From NCBI RefSeq assembly GCF_900184255.1, contig NZ_LT854637.1, positions 59,963-123,962 of the forward strand: DNA of 64,000 nt. The letters are read 5' to 3'. Of this stretch, positions 9,012 through 17,497 are shown piece after piece. Position 1 is the first letter of the stretch, and every line of letters starts with the position of its first letter. Position numbers and translations under genes: made by a program. The notes under the pieces are model-generated. The model did not search any database. It saw only the letters and a program-made list of their open reading frames with translations, and was not told the origin of the DNA. The DNA is from Haloimpatiens massiliensis. GTDB taxonomy: Bacteria > Bacillota > Clostridia > Clostridiales > Clostridiaceae.

Positions 9012-9596
9012 ATTGTGAAGCAAGTGCCATAAGAAAAATCTGTCTTTAAGTCCACAATAAATGTATTTTTTAAGACTGTTCGCAATACGCCAAGAAATAT
9101 TAAGTTTTATTTAATATTTCAATAATTTGGTATGCACTAGTTATTAATCAAATTGACTATTTATATCCCATAATTAATTAAAATATTATTAATAACTAGG
9201 ATTGTAGATTAAACGAAAGGCTACGCCTAAAAAATATTATGAGCGTTCTCTTTTTTATAAATAAAAGATTTTCCATAGCGAAGCGGAGGAAAATTATCCT
9301 TTAGTAGGCTTCTCCTCCCAAAACACATACATATTAAACTAAAAATCTGATTTTAATGTAGTAATAAATGTGGAATTTGGGACTATTGAACTAGCCTTAG
9401 AACTTCTTATGTCTCACAGTTAAAGACACGTTAAGAAGCTTTCATGTTTGAACGAGGAACGAGTGAGTTTGAAAGCTTTAGGGGCTTTAACTGTGAGACA
9501 TTTAGAAGTTCTTGGCGTATTGTGAACAGTCCCAAATTACACATTTATTACGGAATTAAAATCAGATTTTTCTTCAATGTATTACTTCATAATATT
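9012..9596. mobile_element. Fold-back repeat element, decayed copy 1
   Basis: This stretch fills the gap between the convergent MerR and MFS genes. Its left end (AAGTGCCATAAGAAAAATCTG) and right end (CAGATTTTTCTTCAATGTATTA) match the termini of the two larger copies at 19.2-20.2 kb and 55.4-56.4 kb. The right-hand palindrome (about 9343-9573) is complete: its arms meet around AAGCTTTCAT...TTGAAAGCTT. The left palindrome has lost most of one arm and the core is deleted, so the copy is about 0.6 kb instead of 1.0 kb. It encodes no protein. Confidence 0.8.
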
Positions 9597-9597
9597 C

Positions 9598-10788
9598 TTA
9601 ATTATTGTCACAACAGATTATGAAAACATTGAGTACAGCAAAAATTCCAGAAATAATTCCTAGAAACTTAAAAGCGGCATTTAGAGAGAATAGATCTCCT
9701 ATTTTTCCTATGAGGGGGAATAGAAATATCATAAAAAAGCTAAACACCATGCTTTGAAAAGATAGAATAGTTGCTCTGTTTTCGCTGGGAATAAGTTTGT
9801 TTAAATAATCACTGGTTACAATATACATTATAGTTTGCAGTATTTCTATAGCTATGAAAAATGCATAGGAATAGTTTGTGAAAGCTATGCACCATATGAA
9901 AATACATGTAACTATAGGTAAAAAAATTAATAAAAGACGTTCTTTAAAAAGCTGTTCTATTTTATGAACATGAGGAGCTATAAATGCATTTATTAATGAG
10001 GAAATGGCAAATATAATTCCTATTTTAAATTCATTTAAGCCATTACTTTTCCAGTAATTTTGTAAATAGTAAAAGAGGCTTGTTCCAAACACTGACATAA
10101 CTTCTGCAAATACAATAAGTAAGGATATTTTCTTAGTATCTTTTACTATTTTAAAGCTATTTAAAGTTTGGTTTTTAAAAATTTTAAAGGGATGTATATT
10201 ATCTAAATCTTTGTTTCTACCCACATTAGGTTCTTGAAATAACGTGGACTCTAAAAGAGCTATGCCTGCAAAAACAGCACTTAAGGCAAAGGGCCATAGA
10301 TAGTTTTTGTGAGCTAAATATCCTCCTAGCATAAGAGCAAATATACAACTTATCTCTAATATCATTTCATTAAATCCATTTATTTTCATATAGCTTTTTT
10401 CTTCGCCCAACTCTTTAAGAGAATCATAAATCAGAGCTTCTCCAGCGCCAGATTCTAAGTTATAAGATATGGCTAGTATTGCGAAAGAAAGAGCAAATAG
10501 ATAAAAGTTGGTGGAGAAAATCAATACAATATTACTTATAATACAGAATACTCGTCCTAAGGTTCTGCTGACATTTCTTCCGTAAATATCTGCAACAGCA
10601 CCTGTAGGTACTTCCATAAGAAAAGAAGTTGTATGAAATATACCTTCTAGTAGACCAAGTTTAGCAAGGGACAAACCTTTACTAGCTAGATATATCATCC
10701 ATACTCCTTGAGTTAAGTCTAATCTGTTTAGAAAAATAAACAGATAATTTAAATTTATATTTCTTCGTAAATTTTTTTTATAATCCAT
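9598..10788 (-). CDS. MFS transporter
   Basis: About 396 residues with roughly twelve hydrophobic segments. The MFS motif between helices 2 and 3 is present as GAVADIYGRNVSRTLGR, and the N-terminal part has the family helix LYLFIFLNRLDLTQGVWMIYLASKGLSLAKLG-like pattern seen in small-molecule exporters. The substrate is unknown. The start chosen is ATG 10788, preceded by GGAGG seven bases upstream, rather than the in-frame ATG at 10812. Its 3' end is in the border of fold-back repeat copy 1. Confidence 0.88.
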   Translation of the reverse strand: MDYKKNLRRNINLNYLFIFLNRLDLTQGVWMIYLASKGLSLAKLGLLEGIFHTTSFLMEVPTGAVADIYGRNVSRTLGRVFCIISNIVLIFSTNFYLFALSFAILAISYNLESGAGEALIYDSLKELGEEKSYMKINGFNEMILEISCIFALMLGGYLAHKNYLWPFALSAVFAGIALLESTLFQEPNVGRNKDLDNIHPFKIFKNQTLNSFKIVKDTKKISLLIVFAEVMSVFGTSLFYYLQNYWKSNGLNEFKIGIIFAISSLINAFIAPHVHKIEQLFKERLLLIFLPIVTCIFIWCIAFTNYSYAFFIAIEILQTIMYIVTSDYLNKLIPSENRATILSFQSMVFSFFMIFLFPLIGKIGDLFSLNAAFKFLGIISGIFAVLNVFIICCDNN

Positions 10789-10866
10789 TTTAAAACCTCC
10801 ATAATAACGCATTTAAAGTTTACTGAAAGTGTTACATTAGCCCACCCATCCCTAGTGCGTATAAAA

Positions 10867-10902
10867 AAACCTAAGTAGAGTCTTTCTACTTAGGTTTAAT
10901 GA
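10867..10902 (-). terminator. Terminator of the 38-codon small gene
   Basis: A perfect 13-bp stem, AAACCTAAGTAGA (10867-10879) with TCTACTTAGGTTT (10885-10897). On the minus strand it is followed by a run of seven T. It lies 50 bp after the small ORF stop. Confidence 0.85.
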
Positions 10903-10953
10903 GGTTATAATAATATATTTCAACCGAAAAAAGTATAAAGATGCTACTTCAAG

Positions 10954-11070
10954 TTAGTTTACATAATATTTAATTTTGGACGCACTTTCCCTAAAGTACC
11001 CAAAATTAAATGTTACGTTCTGAACTATAGCAAGATAATCTTGCATACAGAAACTAACTTTTAAGTCCAT
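10954..11070 (-). CDS. Small ORF, 38 residues, unknown
   Basis: On the minus strand a near-ideal AGAGGAGGTG precedes ATG at 11070, opening a 38-codon frame (MDLKVSFCMQDYLAIVQNVT then FNFGYFRESASKIKYYVN and TAA). A dedicated intrinsic terminator follows. The peptide has one cysteine, many aromatics and no obvious signal peptide. The complete expression unit (RBS, short frame, terminator) argues for a real small protein. The function is unknown; a precursor peptide, a toxin or a leader are all possible. Confidence 0.5.
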   Translation of the reverse strand: MDLKVSFCMQDYLAIVQNVTFNFGYFRESASKIKYYVN

Positions 11071-11235
11071 CTTTACACCTCCTCTAATGTTTGCATAAAA
11101 CAAAGTCTTACTAAATAATAAAATTATATCTACAATATTATAATACTTTAAATATTTACATAGAATAATATTTAAAATTATAACACAAATAAGTTTTTTT
11201 GAATATACCTAGATCTATAAAGTGGATAAATTAAA

Positions 11236-11604
11236 TCATCTTGTCATTCCGAATATTGCTCCAGATAAAAAAGGAACTAACCAAATAATCCAGACTATTA
11301 TACTAAATTTATGGAATTTTAATTTCATTTCTTTATTATTTTTGAACAATACTATTGATGCCCATAATGCATGGAAAAGCATTAATAGTATTGCTAGTAA
11401 TCCTGTTATGCCATGAAAATTAAATTTAAAATTAGTACTAGCTATTTTACCCATGGCAGTAGTGCCTAAAGTGTCACAAATCAAACCTACCCAAAATATA
11501 ATAACATGCCATTTTTTTAATGTGCCTTGTTTTTTTTCACTCCAAACTCCTATAGTGTAAAATATAAGAGCTAAATTAATAAAAAGTATTGCATAAATTA
11601 GCAC
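11236..11604 (-). CDS. HsmA family (TIGR03987) membrane protein
   Basis: 122 residues with four hydrophobic segments, matching the HsmA/TIGR03987 family of small membrane proteins (blocks FWVGLICDTLGT, HGITGLLAILLMLFHALWA and FHKFSIIVWIIWLVPFLSG). The start is GTG 11604 because AAGGAGGG sits at ideal distance; a longer frame from 11712 would run through the operator region. The family's biochemical role is not known to me. Two identical-core palindromes upstream indicate repression by a dimeric regulator, probably TetR-like, not encoded nearby. Confidence 0.75.
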   Translation of the reverse strand: MLIYAILFINLALIFYTIGVWSEKKQGTLKKWHVIIFWVGLICDTLGTTAMGKIASTNFKFNFHGITGLLAILLMLFHALWASIVLFKNNKEMKLKFHKFSIIVWIIWLVPFLSGAIFGMTR

Positions 11605-11623
11605 TTGTATACCCTCCTTTTTG

Positions 11624-11713
11624 AATGAACTACGTTCATTAAATTTTAACAAAAAACATATCTTATATGATATGTTATGGAGTATTTTAATCTTTGAATG
11701 AACTATGTTCATT
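11624..11713. promoter_or_regulatory. Twin palindromic operators
   Basis: AATGAACTACGTTCATT (11624-11640) and AATGAACTATGTTCATT (11697-11713) are near-identical 17-bp palindromes, 73 bp apart centre to centre (about seven helical turns). A third palindrome, AACATATCTTATATGATATG plus TT (11655-11676), lies between them. They sit directly upstream of the HsmA-like gene. The symmetry fits TetR-family binding. Confidence 0.7.
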
Positions 11714-11867
11714 ATAAAAGTTTAATTTATAATTGTCAATAAATAAATAAAGGTATATTTAAAAAAACTTGAATATTAATGAGGGAAAGTCTAGTATATA
11801 ACCATGTTCAGTTAACAAAATTGTATAGAAATAAGTTATATTTATATATAAACTAGGAGAGGATTTC

Positions 11868-12677
11868 ATGAATAGTTTTATTTACAATGGAAAGGAAATA
11901 AAATATACATTAAAAAGAAGTAAGCGAAAAACTATAGGTATAACTGTAACTGAGGAAGCGCATGTTATAATATCTACGCCTGCTAATTTAAAAAGTATTT
12001 ATATAGATGAAATATTAGAAAAAAGAGCTGAATGGATTTTGAAAAAGTTAGAGTTAATGAAAGAAAGACAGCTTGAAAAAATATGTAGAAGATTTGAAAA
12101 TGGAGAAAAGTTTTATTTACTGGGAAAAGAATATACTTTAAGAATATTAAATTGTTTTAAAAATTGTGATGATGGTAAATGTTTTTTAGATAAAGATATT
12201 TTGGTAATTGATTTCTTTGATAAACAATTAAAAGAAAGTAAATATAATAGTGAGAATGTGTATATAGAGGGGGGTAATTTATACGTTATTATTGTCAATA
12301 ATTTAGATGACAACAAAACTAGAAGAAAGTATATGAAGGAAGTTATAAAAGAATTTTACTTTAAAAAGGCACTGAATTTTTTTAAAGAAAGAATGGAGTT
12401 CTTTTCTAAAAATATGGAGATCTACCCGAATAGGATAACGGTGAAAGAAGTAAAGACTTTATGGGGCAGCTGCTCATCTAAGAGAAATATAACTCTAAAT
12501 TGGAAACTCATAATGGCACCACCATATATAATAGATTACGTTATAGTGCATGAACTTTGCCATATTAGGCATATGGATCACTCTAGAGATTTTTGGATGG
12601 AAGTGGCGAAGGTTATTCCAGATTATCAATATAGGAGAAAGTGGCTTAAAGAAAATGGACATTTGTGCCAATTATAA
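11868..12677 (+). CDS. YgjP/DUF45-type zinc metallopeptidase
   Basis: 269 residues of the M48-like YgjP family (DUF45, SprT-like fold). The zinc site HELCHIRHMDHSRDFW (H-E-x2-H plus a third His in MDH) is intact near residue 226, preceded by the family block WGSCSSKRNITLNWKLIMAP. The N-terminal region has the family GITVTEEAHVIISTP strand. It is cytoplasmic, and the natural substrate is unknown. The RBS is AGGAGAGG. It appears to be a single gene. Confidence 0.88.
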   Translation: MNSFIYNGKEIKYTLKRSKRKTIGITVTEEAHVIISTPANLKSIYIDEILEKRAEWILKKLELMKERQLEKICRRFENGEKFYLLGKEYTLRILNCFKNCDDGKCFLDKDILVIDFFDKQLKESKYNSENVYIEGGNLYVIIVNNLDDNKTRRKYMKEVIKEFYFKKALNFFKERMEFFSKNMEIYPNRITVKEVKTLWGSCSSKRNITLNWKLIMAPPYIIDYVIVHELCHIRHMDHSRDFWMEVAKVIPDYQYRRKWLKENGHLCQL

Positions 12678-12730
12678 TTTGAAGAGATTAACGGTATAAT
12701 TTAACCTATTATCCTATAATAGAGTACTTA

Positions 12731-12780
12731 AAATAACTTAATGGTAAGTAAGTTAATTGCGATTAAGTTATTTATTAATT
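12731..12780 (+). terminator. Putative terminator after the metallopeptidase
   Basis: A perfect 12-bp inverted repeat, AAATAACTTAAT (12731-12742) and ATTAAGTTATTT (12762-12773), loop 19 nt. The tail is only weakly T-rich. Confidence 0.45.
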
Positions 12781-12892
12781 GATATAATTAAAGATACATT
12801 TGTAATAATATTTGATTTTATACAATTTACAAAAATGCTAGTATAAACGATATATCATAAGTAATACAATAAAAATTGGAGGGGATGATAAG

Positions 12893-13105
12893 ATGAAAGG
12901 AATAATTGACAGGTTTGAAGGAAATTTTGCAGTGGTTGAATTAGATAATGAAAAAATGATAGATATAGAAAGAGCTAAAATACCTAAGGAAGCAAAAGAG
13001 GGAGATGTAATTAATATAGGAGAAGAAATAAAAGTGGATGTAGACGAAACCAAAAGAAGAAAAGATGAGATAGAGAAAATGGTAGAGGATATGTGGGAAG
13101 AATAG
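12893..13105 (+). CDS. DUF3006 domain protein
   Basis: 70 residues matching DUF3006: a small beta-barrel-like start (KGIIDRFEGNFAVVELDN), an IPKEAKEGDVI block and a charged helical tail (RRKDEIEKMVEDMWEE). The family is widespread in Firmicutes, and its function is unknown. The RBS is GGAGGGGATG. It ends in front of a bidirectional terminator shared with the convergent pgsA-like gene. Confidence 0.88.
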   Translation: MKGIIDRFEGNFAVVELDNEKMIDIERAKIPKEAKEGDVINIGEEIKVDVDETKRRKDEIEKMVEDMWEE

Positions 13106-13142
13106 AGCAGCTATATAAAGAATTATCATAAAAAAGTAAAAT

Positions 13143-13179
13143 ATTAAAAGTCCTATCTTAAGTAGATAGGACTTTTAAT
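13143..13179. terminator. Bidirectional terminator
   Basis: AAAAGTCCTATCT (13146-13158) and AGATAGGACTTTT (13164-13176) form a 13-bp stem with a 5-nt loop, A-rich on one side and T-rich on the other. It serves two convergent genes and overlaps the last codons of the pgsA-like gene. Confidence 0.85.
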
Positions 13180-13696
13180 ATTTTACTTTATTGACATTTT
13201 TATTATAAATAATTAGGTAGTTAAAAAATGCTACTATAGCACTGGCTACTGCCACATATATAAGTATCTTTCCTAAATATTCGCTAAATATTAAAATAAA
13301 TATAGATAAATAAAATAAAAGAGTGGAAATCTTCCCAAATATATTAGATGGAATCACCATATCTTTATTCAGAAGTAAAGTACCGCCTATTATCATTGAA
13401 AGTTCTTTTAATATTATTACCCAAAGTACCCAAGACACTATATAGTTTTTCACAGTAAGACAATATAAAACAGTTACAAGCATAAGTTTATCAGCTAAAG
13501 GATCCATAACTATTCCAAATCGAGTAACTAAATTGTGCTTTCTAGCAATATAGCCATCCAGTACGTCTGTGGCTCCAGCTATTAAAAATATGGCTATGGA
13601 AAGAAAAAGGCTGTTTTTTATAGGTGAAAAGAAAATATATGCAAAAGCTGGGACTAACGCAAGTCTAAAAACTGTTAATATATTTGGAATGTTCAC
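13175..13696 (-). CDS. pgsA: CDP-diacylglycerol-glycerol-3-phosphate 3-phosphatidyltransferase
   Basis: 173 residues of the CDP-alcohol phosphatidyltransferase family. The catalytic signature D-x2-D-G-x2-A-R-x8-G-x3-D-x3-D is complete (DVLDGYIARKHNLVTRFGIV then MDPLADK). Start NIPNILTVFRLALVPAF and about five membrane helices are typical of PgsA, which makes phosphatidylglycerophosphate. A related head-group specificity cannot be excluded from sequence alone. The gene stands alone on the minus strand. Confidence 0.88.
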   Translation of the reverse strand: MNIPNILTVFRLALVPAFAYIFFSPIKNSLFLSIAIFLIAGATDVLDGYIARKHNLVTRFGIVMDPLADKLMLVTVLYCLTVKNYIVSWVLWVIILKELSMIIGGTLLLNKDMVIPSNIFGKISTLLFYLSIFILIFSEYLGKILIYVAVASAIVAFFNYLIIYNKNVNKVKY

Positions 13697-13877
13697 GGAA
13701 TCACATCCTTTCCAAAAGTATTAATAATATTATTCCCTAATGAAAACAATATATAATGAAAATAATATTTTACGTTTATACATGTAACAATAACTAATTA
13801 TAGCATATAAACCTTTAATATTTAAAATATTGAATGAAATTATCCATTATTTTTGAAAAATAAAAGTAAAAGCATCA

Positions 13878-13918
13878 AATACGAACATAACAGTAAAAAA
13901 AATAAAAAATATTCGTAT
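13878..13918. promoter_or_regulatory. Inverted CGAA/TTCG boxes (possible PurR-like operator)
   Basis: AAATACGAACATA and AAATATTCGTATTT form an imperfect inverted pair about 26 nt apart (core to core), just before a TTGACT at 13924. A related single box AAATGTTCGTAAAA occurs upstream of purA (near 15415). The core resembles the CGAA of Firmicutes PurR boxes, but the spacing does not match the 16-17 nt of Bacillus. A PurR assignment is speculative. Confidence 0.3.
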
Positions 13919-13973
13919 TTATTATTGACTCTGTAAATTCTGTTTGCTACTATAAATAAGGAGGTGATAACCT

Positions 13974-15383
13974 ATGAAAAATAATTATGATGTTATTATT
14001 ATAGGAGCAGGTCCAGCAGGAATATTTACTGCATTAGAAGTTACTAAAAAGAATCCTAATTTGAGTTTATTAATAATTGACAAGGGCAGAAATATAGAAA
14101 ATAGAAAATGTCCTGCAAGAACTACTGGAAAATGTGTGGGATGTAAGCCTTGTGGCATAACCTATGGATGGTCTGGAGCAGGTGCCTTTTCAGATGGTAA
14201 GCTATCTTTAAGTCCAGAAGTGGGCGGAAGGCTTTTAGATTATTATACAGAAAAACAGGCTAAAGAACTTATAGATTACTGCGATGAGATTTACTTGAAT
14301 TTTGGAGCAAATAAAGAAATTCACGGGATTAATAATGAAAGAGTTGAGGAAATAAAATATGGAGCAAGTAAGCACAATATAAGGCTTGTAGAATGCCCTG
14401 TAAGACATTTGGGTACAGAAAAGGCCTATGAAGTTTTAAAAGGAATGTATCATTATCTAGTAGAGAAAACAAATACAGAATTTAGTGAGCTAACAGAAGC
14501 TTTAGATATAATAGTTGAGGATAATAAGGCAGCAGGAGTCAAGGTATTAAATAAGGGTGAGGAAAAGCAAATAAATGGAAAGTTCGTTGTAGTAGCGCCA
14601 GGAAGAGGTGGAGCAGAGTGGCTTTCTAATCAAGCTAAAAAATTGGACTTAAAGGTCACAAACAATGCAGTAGATATAGGAGTCAGAGTGGAGGTACCTA
14701 ATTCTGTTATGGACCACTTAACAAAAGACCTATATGAAGCTAAACTAGTTTACTATTCAGATACCTTTGATAATAAAGTTAGAACTTTCTGCATGAATCC
14801 GGGTGGAGTGGTTTCAGAGGAACACTATGATGATGGCAAAATAGCTGTAGTTAATGGTCATAGTTATTCTCAAAAGGAACTTAGAACAGAAAACACGAAC
14901 TTTGCAGTGCTTGTTTCTACATCCTTTACAGAGCCTTTTAATCAGCCTATAGAGTATGGCAAATACATTGCAAAACTTGGTAATATGCTTGCGGATGATA
15001 GAATAATGGTGCAAAGATTAGGGGATTTATTAAAGGGAAGGAGAACTAATGCATCAAGAATTAAAAAATCAACTACAATACCTACTCTTAAATCAGCAGT
15101 ACCAGGAGACTTAAGCTTTGTGCTTCCTCAAAGGCATTTAGTTTCCATAGTTGAAGCTCTTAAAGCTTTTGACAATATTGCGCCAGGCTTATACAGTAAA
15201 AACACACTACTTTATGGTGTGGAGGTTAAATTTTATTCAAGCAAGTTTGCTACAGATGATAATTTCAAAACATCTATAGAAAATCTATATACAATAGGAG
15301 ATGGAGCTGGAATAACAAGAGGTTTGATGCAGGCATCTACTACAGGAGTAGTAGTGGCTAGGGACATTACGTCTAGAGCATAA
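13974..15383 (+). CDS. FAD-dependent dehydrogenase (COG2509 type)
   Basis: 469 residues. The N-terminal dinucleotide-binding motif DVIIIGAGPAGIFTA is at residues 5-19. It is followed by a cysteine-rich stretch with C-P-x-R-T-T-G-K-C-x2-C-x2-C spacing, the GWSGAGAFSDGKLSL block typical of COG2509 and a C-terminal GDGAGITRGLMQAS motif binding FAD. It is a soluble flavoprotein of uncharacterised substrate. It lies 155 bp ahead of purA in the same direction. RBS AAGGAGGTGA. Confidence 0.88.
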   Translation: MKNNYDVIIIGAGPAGIFTALEVTKKNPNLSLLIIDKGRNIENRKCPARTTGKCVGCKPCGITYGWSGAGAFSDGKLSLSPEVGGRLLDYYTEKQAKELIDYCDEIYLNFGANKEIHGINNERVEEIKYGASKHNIRLVECPVRHLGTEKAYEVLKGMYHYLVEKTNTEFSELTEALDIIVEDNKAAGVKVLNKGEEKQINGKFVVVAPGRGGAEWLSNQAKKLDLKVTNNAVDIGVRVEVPNSVMDHLTKDLYEAKLVYYSDTFDNKVRTFCMNPGGVVSEEHYDDGKIAVVNGHSYSQKELRTENTNFAVLVSTSFTEPFNQPIEYGKYIAKLGNMLADDRIMVQRLGDLLKGRRTNASRIKKSTTIPTLKSAVPGDLSFVLPQRHLVSIVEALKAFDNIAPGLYSKNTLLYGVEVKFYSSKFATDDNFKTSIENLYTIGDGAGITRGLMQASTTGVVVARDITSRA

Positions 15384-15538
15384 AAATCATGAAGGATTTT
15401 TAAAAAAAGTATGCAAATGTTCGTAAAAAGTGTATAATATAATTTGTTAAAAATTTAAATCATATATTAATTAAGATTACTTTAAATTATGGTTAGAAAT
15501 ACTCTTATATTAAAGAGGTAAGAAAGCGAGGAATTTAT

Positions 15539-16825
15539 ATGTCTTCATTTGTAATTTTAGGTGCCCAATGGGGAGACGAAGGAAAAGGAAAGATGACTGA
15601 TTACTTAGCAGAAGAGGCTCAGGTAGTTGTTAGATTCCAAGGAGGAAATAACGCAGGACATACTGTAGAGGTAGGCGATAAACAATATAAGCTTCACTTA
15701 ATACCATCAGGTATATTGTATGATAATAAATTAAATGTGATAGGTAATGGTGTAGTAGTGGACCCAGAAGCTTTATTTAGCGAAATAGATTATTTAGAGG
15801 GATTAGGAGTAAGAGTTACTCCAGAAAAGCTTTTAATAAGCGATAGAGCACAACTAATAATGCCATACCACAAGATATTGGATAAGTTAAAGGAAAGCAA
15901 AAGAGGGAAAAATGACATAGGAACTACGGGAAAGGGAATAGGACCTTGTTATACAGATAAAATGGAAAGAAGCGGCATAAGAGTATGTGATATTTTAGAA
16001 GAAGATACATTTAAAGAAAAATTACAAGCTGCTTTAGATATAAAAAATCCATTTATAACTAAAGTTTTAGGCGGAGAAGCTTTAGATTTTAATGAAATAT
16101 ACGAAAGATATTTAGATTTTGCAGAGAGAATGAGACCATTTGTAAAAGATATATCTGTAACTGTACACGATGCTATAAAATCTGGTAAGAATGTTTTATT
16201 TGAGGGTGCTCAAGGAACACTGCTTGACATAGACTACGGAACATATCCATTTGTAACATCTTCAAACACTATAGCTGGCGGTGTTTGTACTGGAGGCGGT
16301 GTTGGACCTACTATGCTAAATAGTGCTGTAGGCATTGCTAAAGCTTACACTACAAGAGTAGGAAAGGGACCTTTCCCAACAGAGCTAGAAGATGAAATGG
16401 GTGATTGGTTAAGAGAAAAAGGTCATGAATTTGGAGTTACTACAGGAAGAGCTAGAAGATGTGGGTGGCTTGACCTTGTAATTCTAAAAAGTTCTGCAAG
16501 AATATCAGGACTTACAAGCTTTGCAGTAACTAAAATAGATACTTTAGCAGGTCTTGAAAAAATAAAGGTTTGTGTAGGCTACAAGTGCAATGGAGAAGTT
16601 ATAGACTACTTCCCAGCAAGTCTAAAAAAACTAGCTCAATGTGAGCCTGTTTATGAAGAGTTTGATGGTTGGGATGAAAGTATTAAGGATGCTAGAAAAT
16701 ACGAAGAGCTTCCGGAAAATGCTAAGATTTATTTGAAGAAAATAGAAGAAGTTACAGGAGTTAAGGTGTCTATAGTTTCTGTAGGACCAAGAAGAGATCA
16801 AACTATAAAAGTAAGTGAAATTTAA
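15539..16825 (+). CDS. purA: Adenylosuccinate synthetase
   Basis: 428 residues, the normal length for PurA, which joins IMP and aspartate with GTP in AMP synthesis. The P-loop-like GAQWGDEGKGK (residues 8-18) includes the catalytic Asp, GNNAGHT follows with the catalytic His, and GTTGKGIGPCYTDK, FEGAQGTLLDIDYGTYP, TTGRARRCGWLD and VGPRRDQTI are all present. RBS GCGAGGA at the ATG. Confidence 0.97.
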   Translation: MSSFVILGAQWGDEGKGKMTDYLAEEAQVVVRFQGGNNAGHTVEVGDKQYKLHLIPSGILYDNKLNVIGNGVVVDPEALFSEIDYLEGLGVRVTPEKLLISDRAQLIMPYHKILDKLKESKRGKNDIGTTGKGIGPCYTDKMERSGIRVCDILEEDTFKEKLQAALDIKNPFITKVLGGEALDFNEIYERYLDFAERMRPFVKDISVTVHDAIKSGKNVLFEGAQGTLLDIDYGTYPFVTSSNTIAGGVCTGGGVGPTMLNSAVGIAKAYTTRVGKGPFPTELEDEMGDWLREKGHEFGVTTGRARRCGWLDLVILKSSARISGLTSFAVTKIDTLAGLEKIKVCVGYKCNGEVIDYFPASLKKLAQCEPVYEEFDGWDESIKDARKYEELPENAKIYLKKIEEVTGVKVSIVSVGPRRDQTIKVSEI

Positions 16826-16855
16826 TTAAGCAAATTAACTAAAGAGATTAAATAA

Positions 16856-16896
16856 AGGTATGTAGCCTGTGATGTGCAGGTTATATGCCTTTTTTA
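16856..16896 (+). terminator. purA terminator
   Basis: GGTATGTAGCCTG pairs with CAGGTTATATGCC around a TGATGTG loop and is followed by TTTTTT. It lies 30 bp after purA. The following 17 kb stretch up to 17112 has no gene. Confidence 0.8.
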
Positions 16897-17112
16897 GGTA
16901 TATGAAAAGAGATAATAAGTCAAAGATGTAATAAGCTTATAACACAAATTAAATTCAAATAAACATAGAATTTTTTTCTTCCATTAAGTTCTTAGTAACA
17001 AAATAGGTTTTTGTGTAAACACTAATATTGAAAACTATAATATGATAAATTTATGGTGTTTTTACCTAGTTTTTGTGATAAAATAAAAATTGCAAAGAAG
17101 GGAGTGATATAA

Positions 17113-17295
17113 ATGATAACTAAAGACATGACAATAGGTGAAATATTAAGCAAAAAACCAGAGGCAGCTCCAATTTTAATGAACTTTGGTATGGGTTGTG
17201 TTGGATGTCCATCAGCTCAAGCTGAAACTTTAGAAGAAGCGGCTATGGTTCACGGAATGGATATAGAAAAATTATTAGAAGCTTTAAATAAATAA
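17113..17295 (+). CDS. DUF1858 domain protein
   Basis: 60 residues. It matches DUF1858 (hybrid-cluster-associated small domain): ITKDMTIGEILSKKPEAAPI, then MNFGMGCVGCPSAQAETLEEAA. The C-V-G-C motif is the conserved feature. The domain occurs alone or beside hybrid-cluster/redox proteins; the function is unknown. RBS AAGGGAGTG. Single gene with its own terminator. Confidence 0.88.
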   Translation: MITKDMTIGEILSKKPEAAPILMNFGMGCVGCPSAQAETLEEAAMVHGMDIEKLLEALNK

Positions 17296-17321
17296 TGTTA
17301 GTTGAGTTTTTAGAAAATTAG

Positions 17322-17370
17322 TAGCTAGTCATAGACTTAAGCAAATCTTTGACTAGCTATTATTTTTTTA
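17322..17370 (+). terminator. Terminator of the DUF1858 gene
   Basis: TAGCTAGTCA and TGACTAGCTA form a 10-bp stem with further inner pairing (AGACTT/AATCTT), followed by TTATTTTTTTA. Confidence 0.85.
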
Positions 17371-17484
17371 TCCGATGACTACCTGCCGTAACACTCCCAC
17401 TTCTAACAAAGTGGGAGATAACGGCAGCTACGTCCCTGGATAACGATCTCTAACCTTCAGATGGAGTAAAAACTCCATCTGAAG
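17371..17484. repeat. Two adjacent strong hairpins
   Basis: The first hairpin pairs CTGCCGT (17383-17389) and ACTCCCACTT (17393-17402) with AAGTGGGAG (17409-17417) and ACGGCAG (17421-17427). The second is a perfect 13-bp stem, CTTCAGATGGAGT (17455-17467) with ACTCCATCTGAAG (17472-17484), loop AAAA. Their GC content is well above the surroundings. They lie at the 3' side of the ECF gene (minus); neither has a T-run, so they look like repeat or RNA-stabilising hairpins. Confidence 0.65.
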
Positions 17485-17497
17485 CTAAGAGTTCTGT

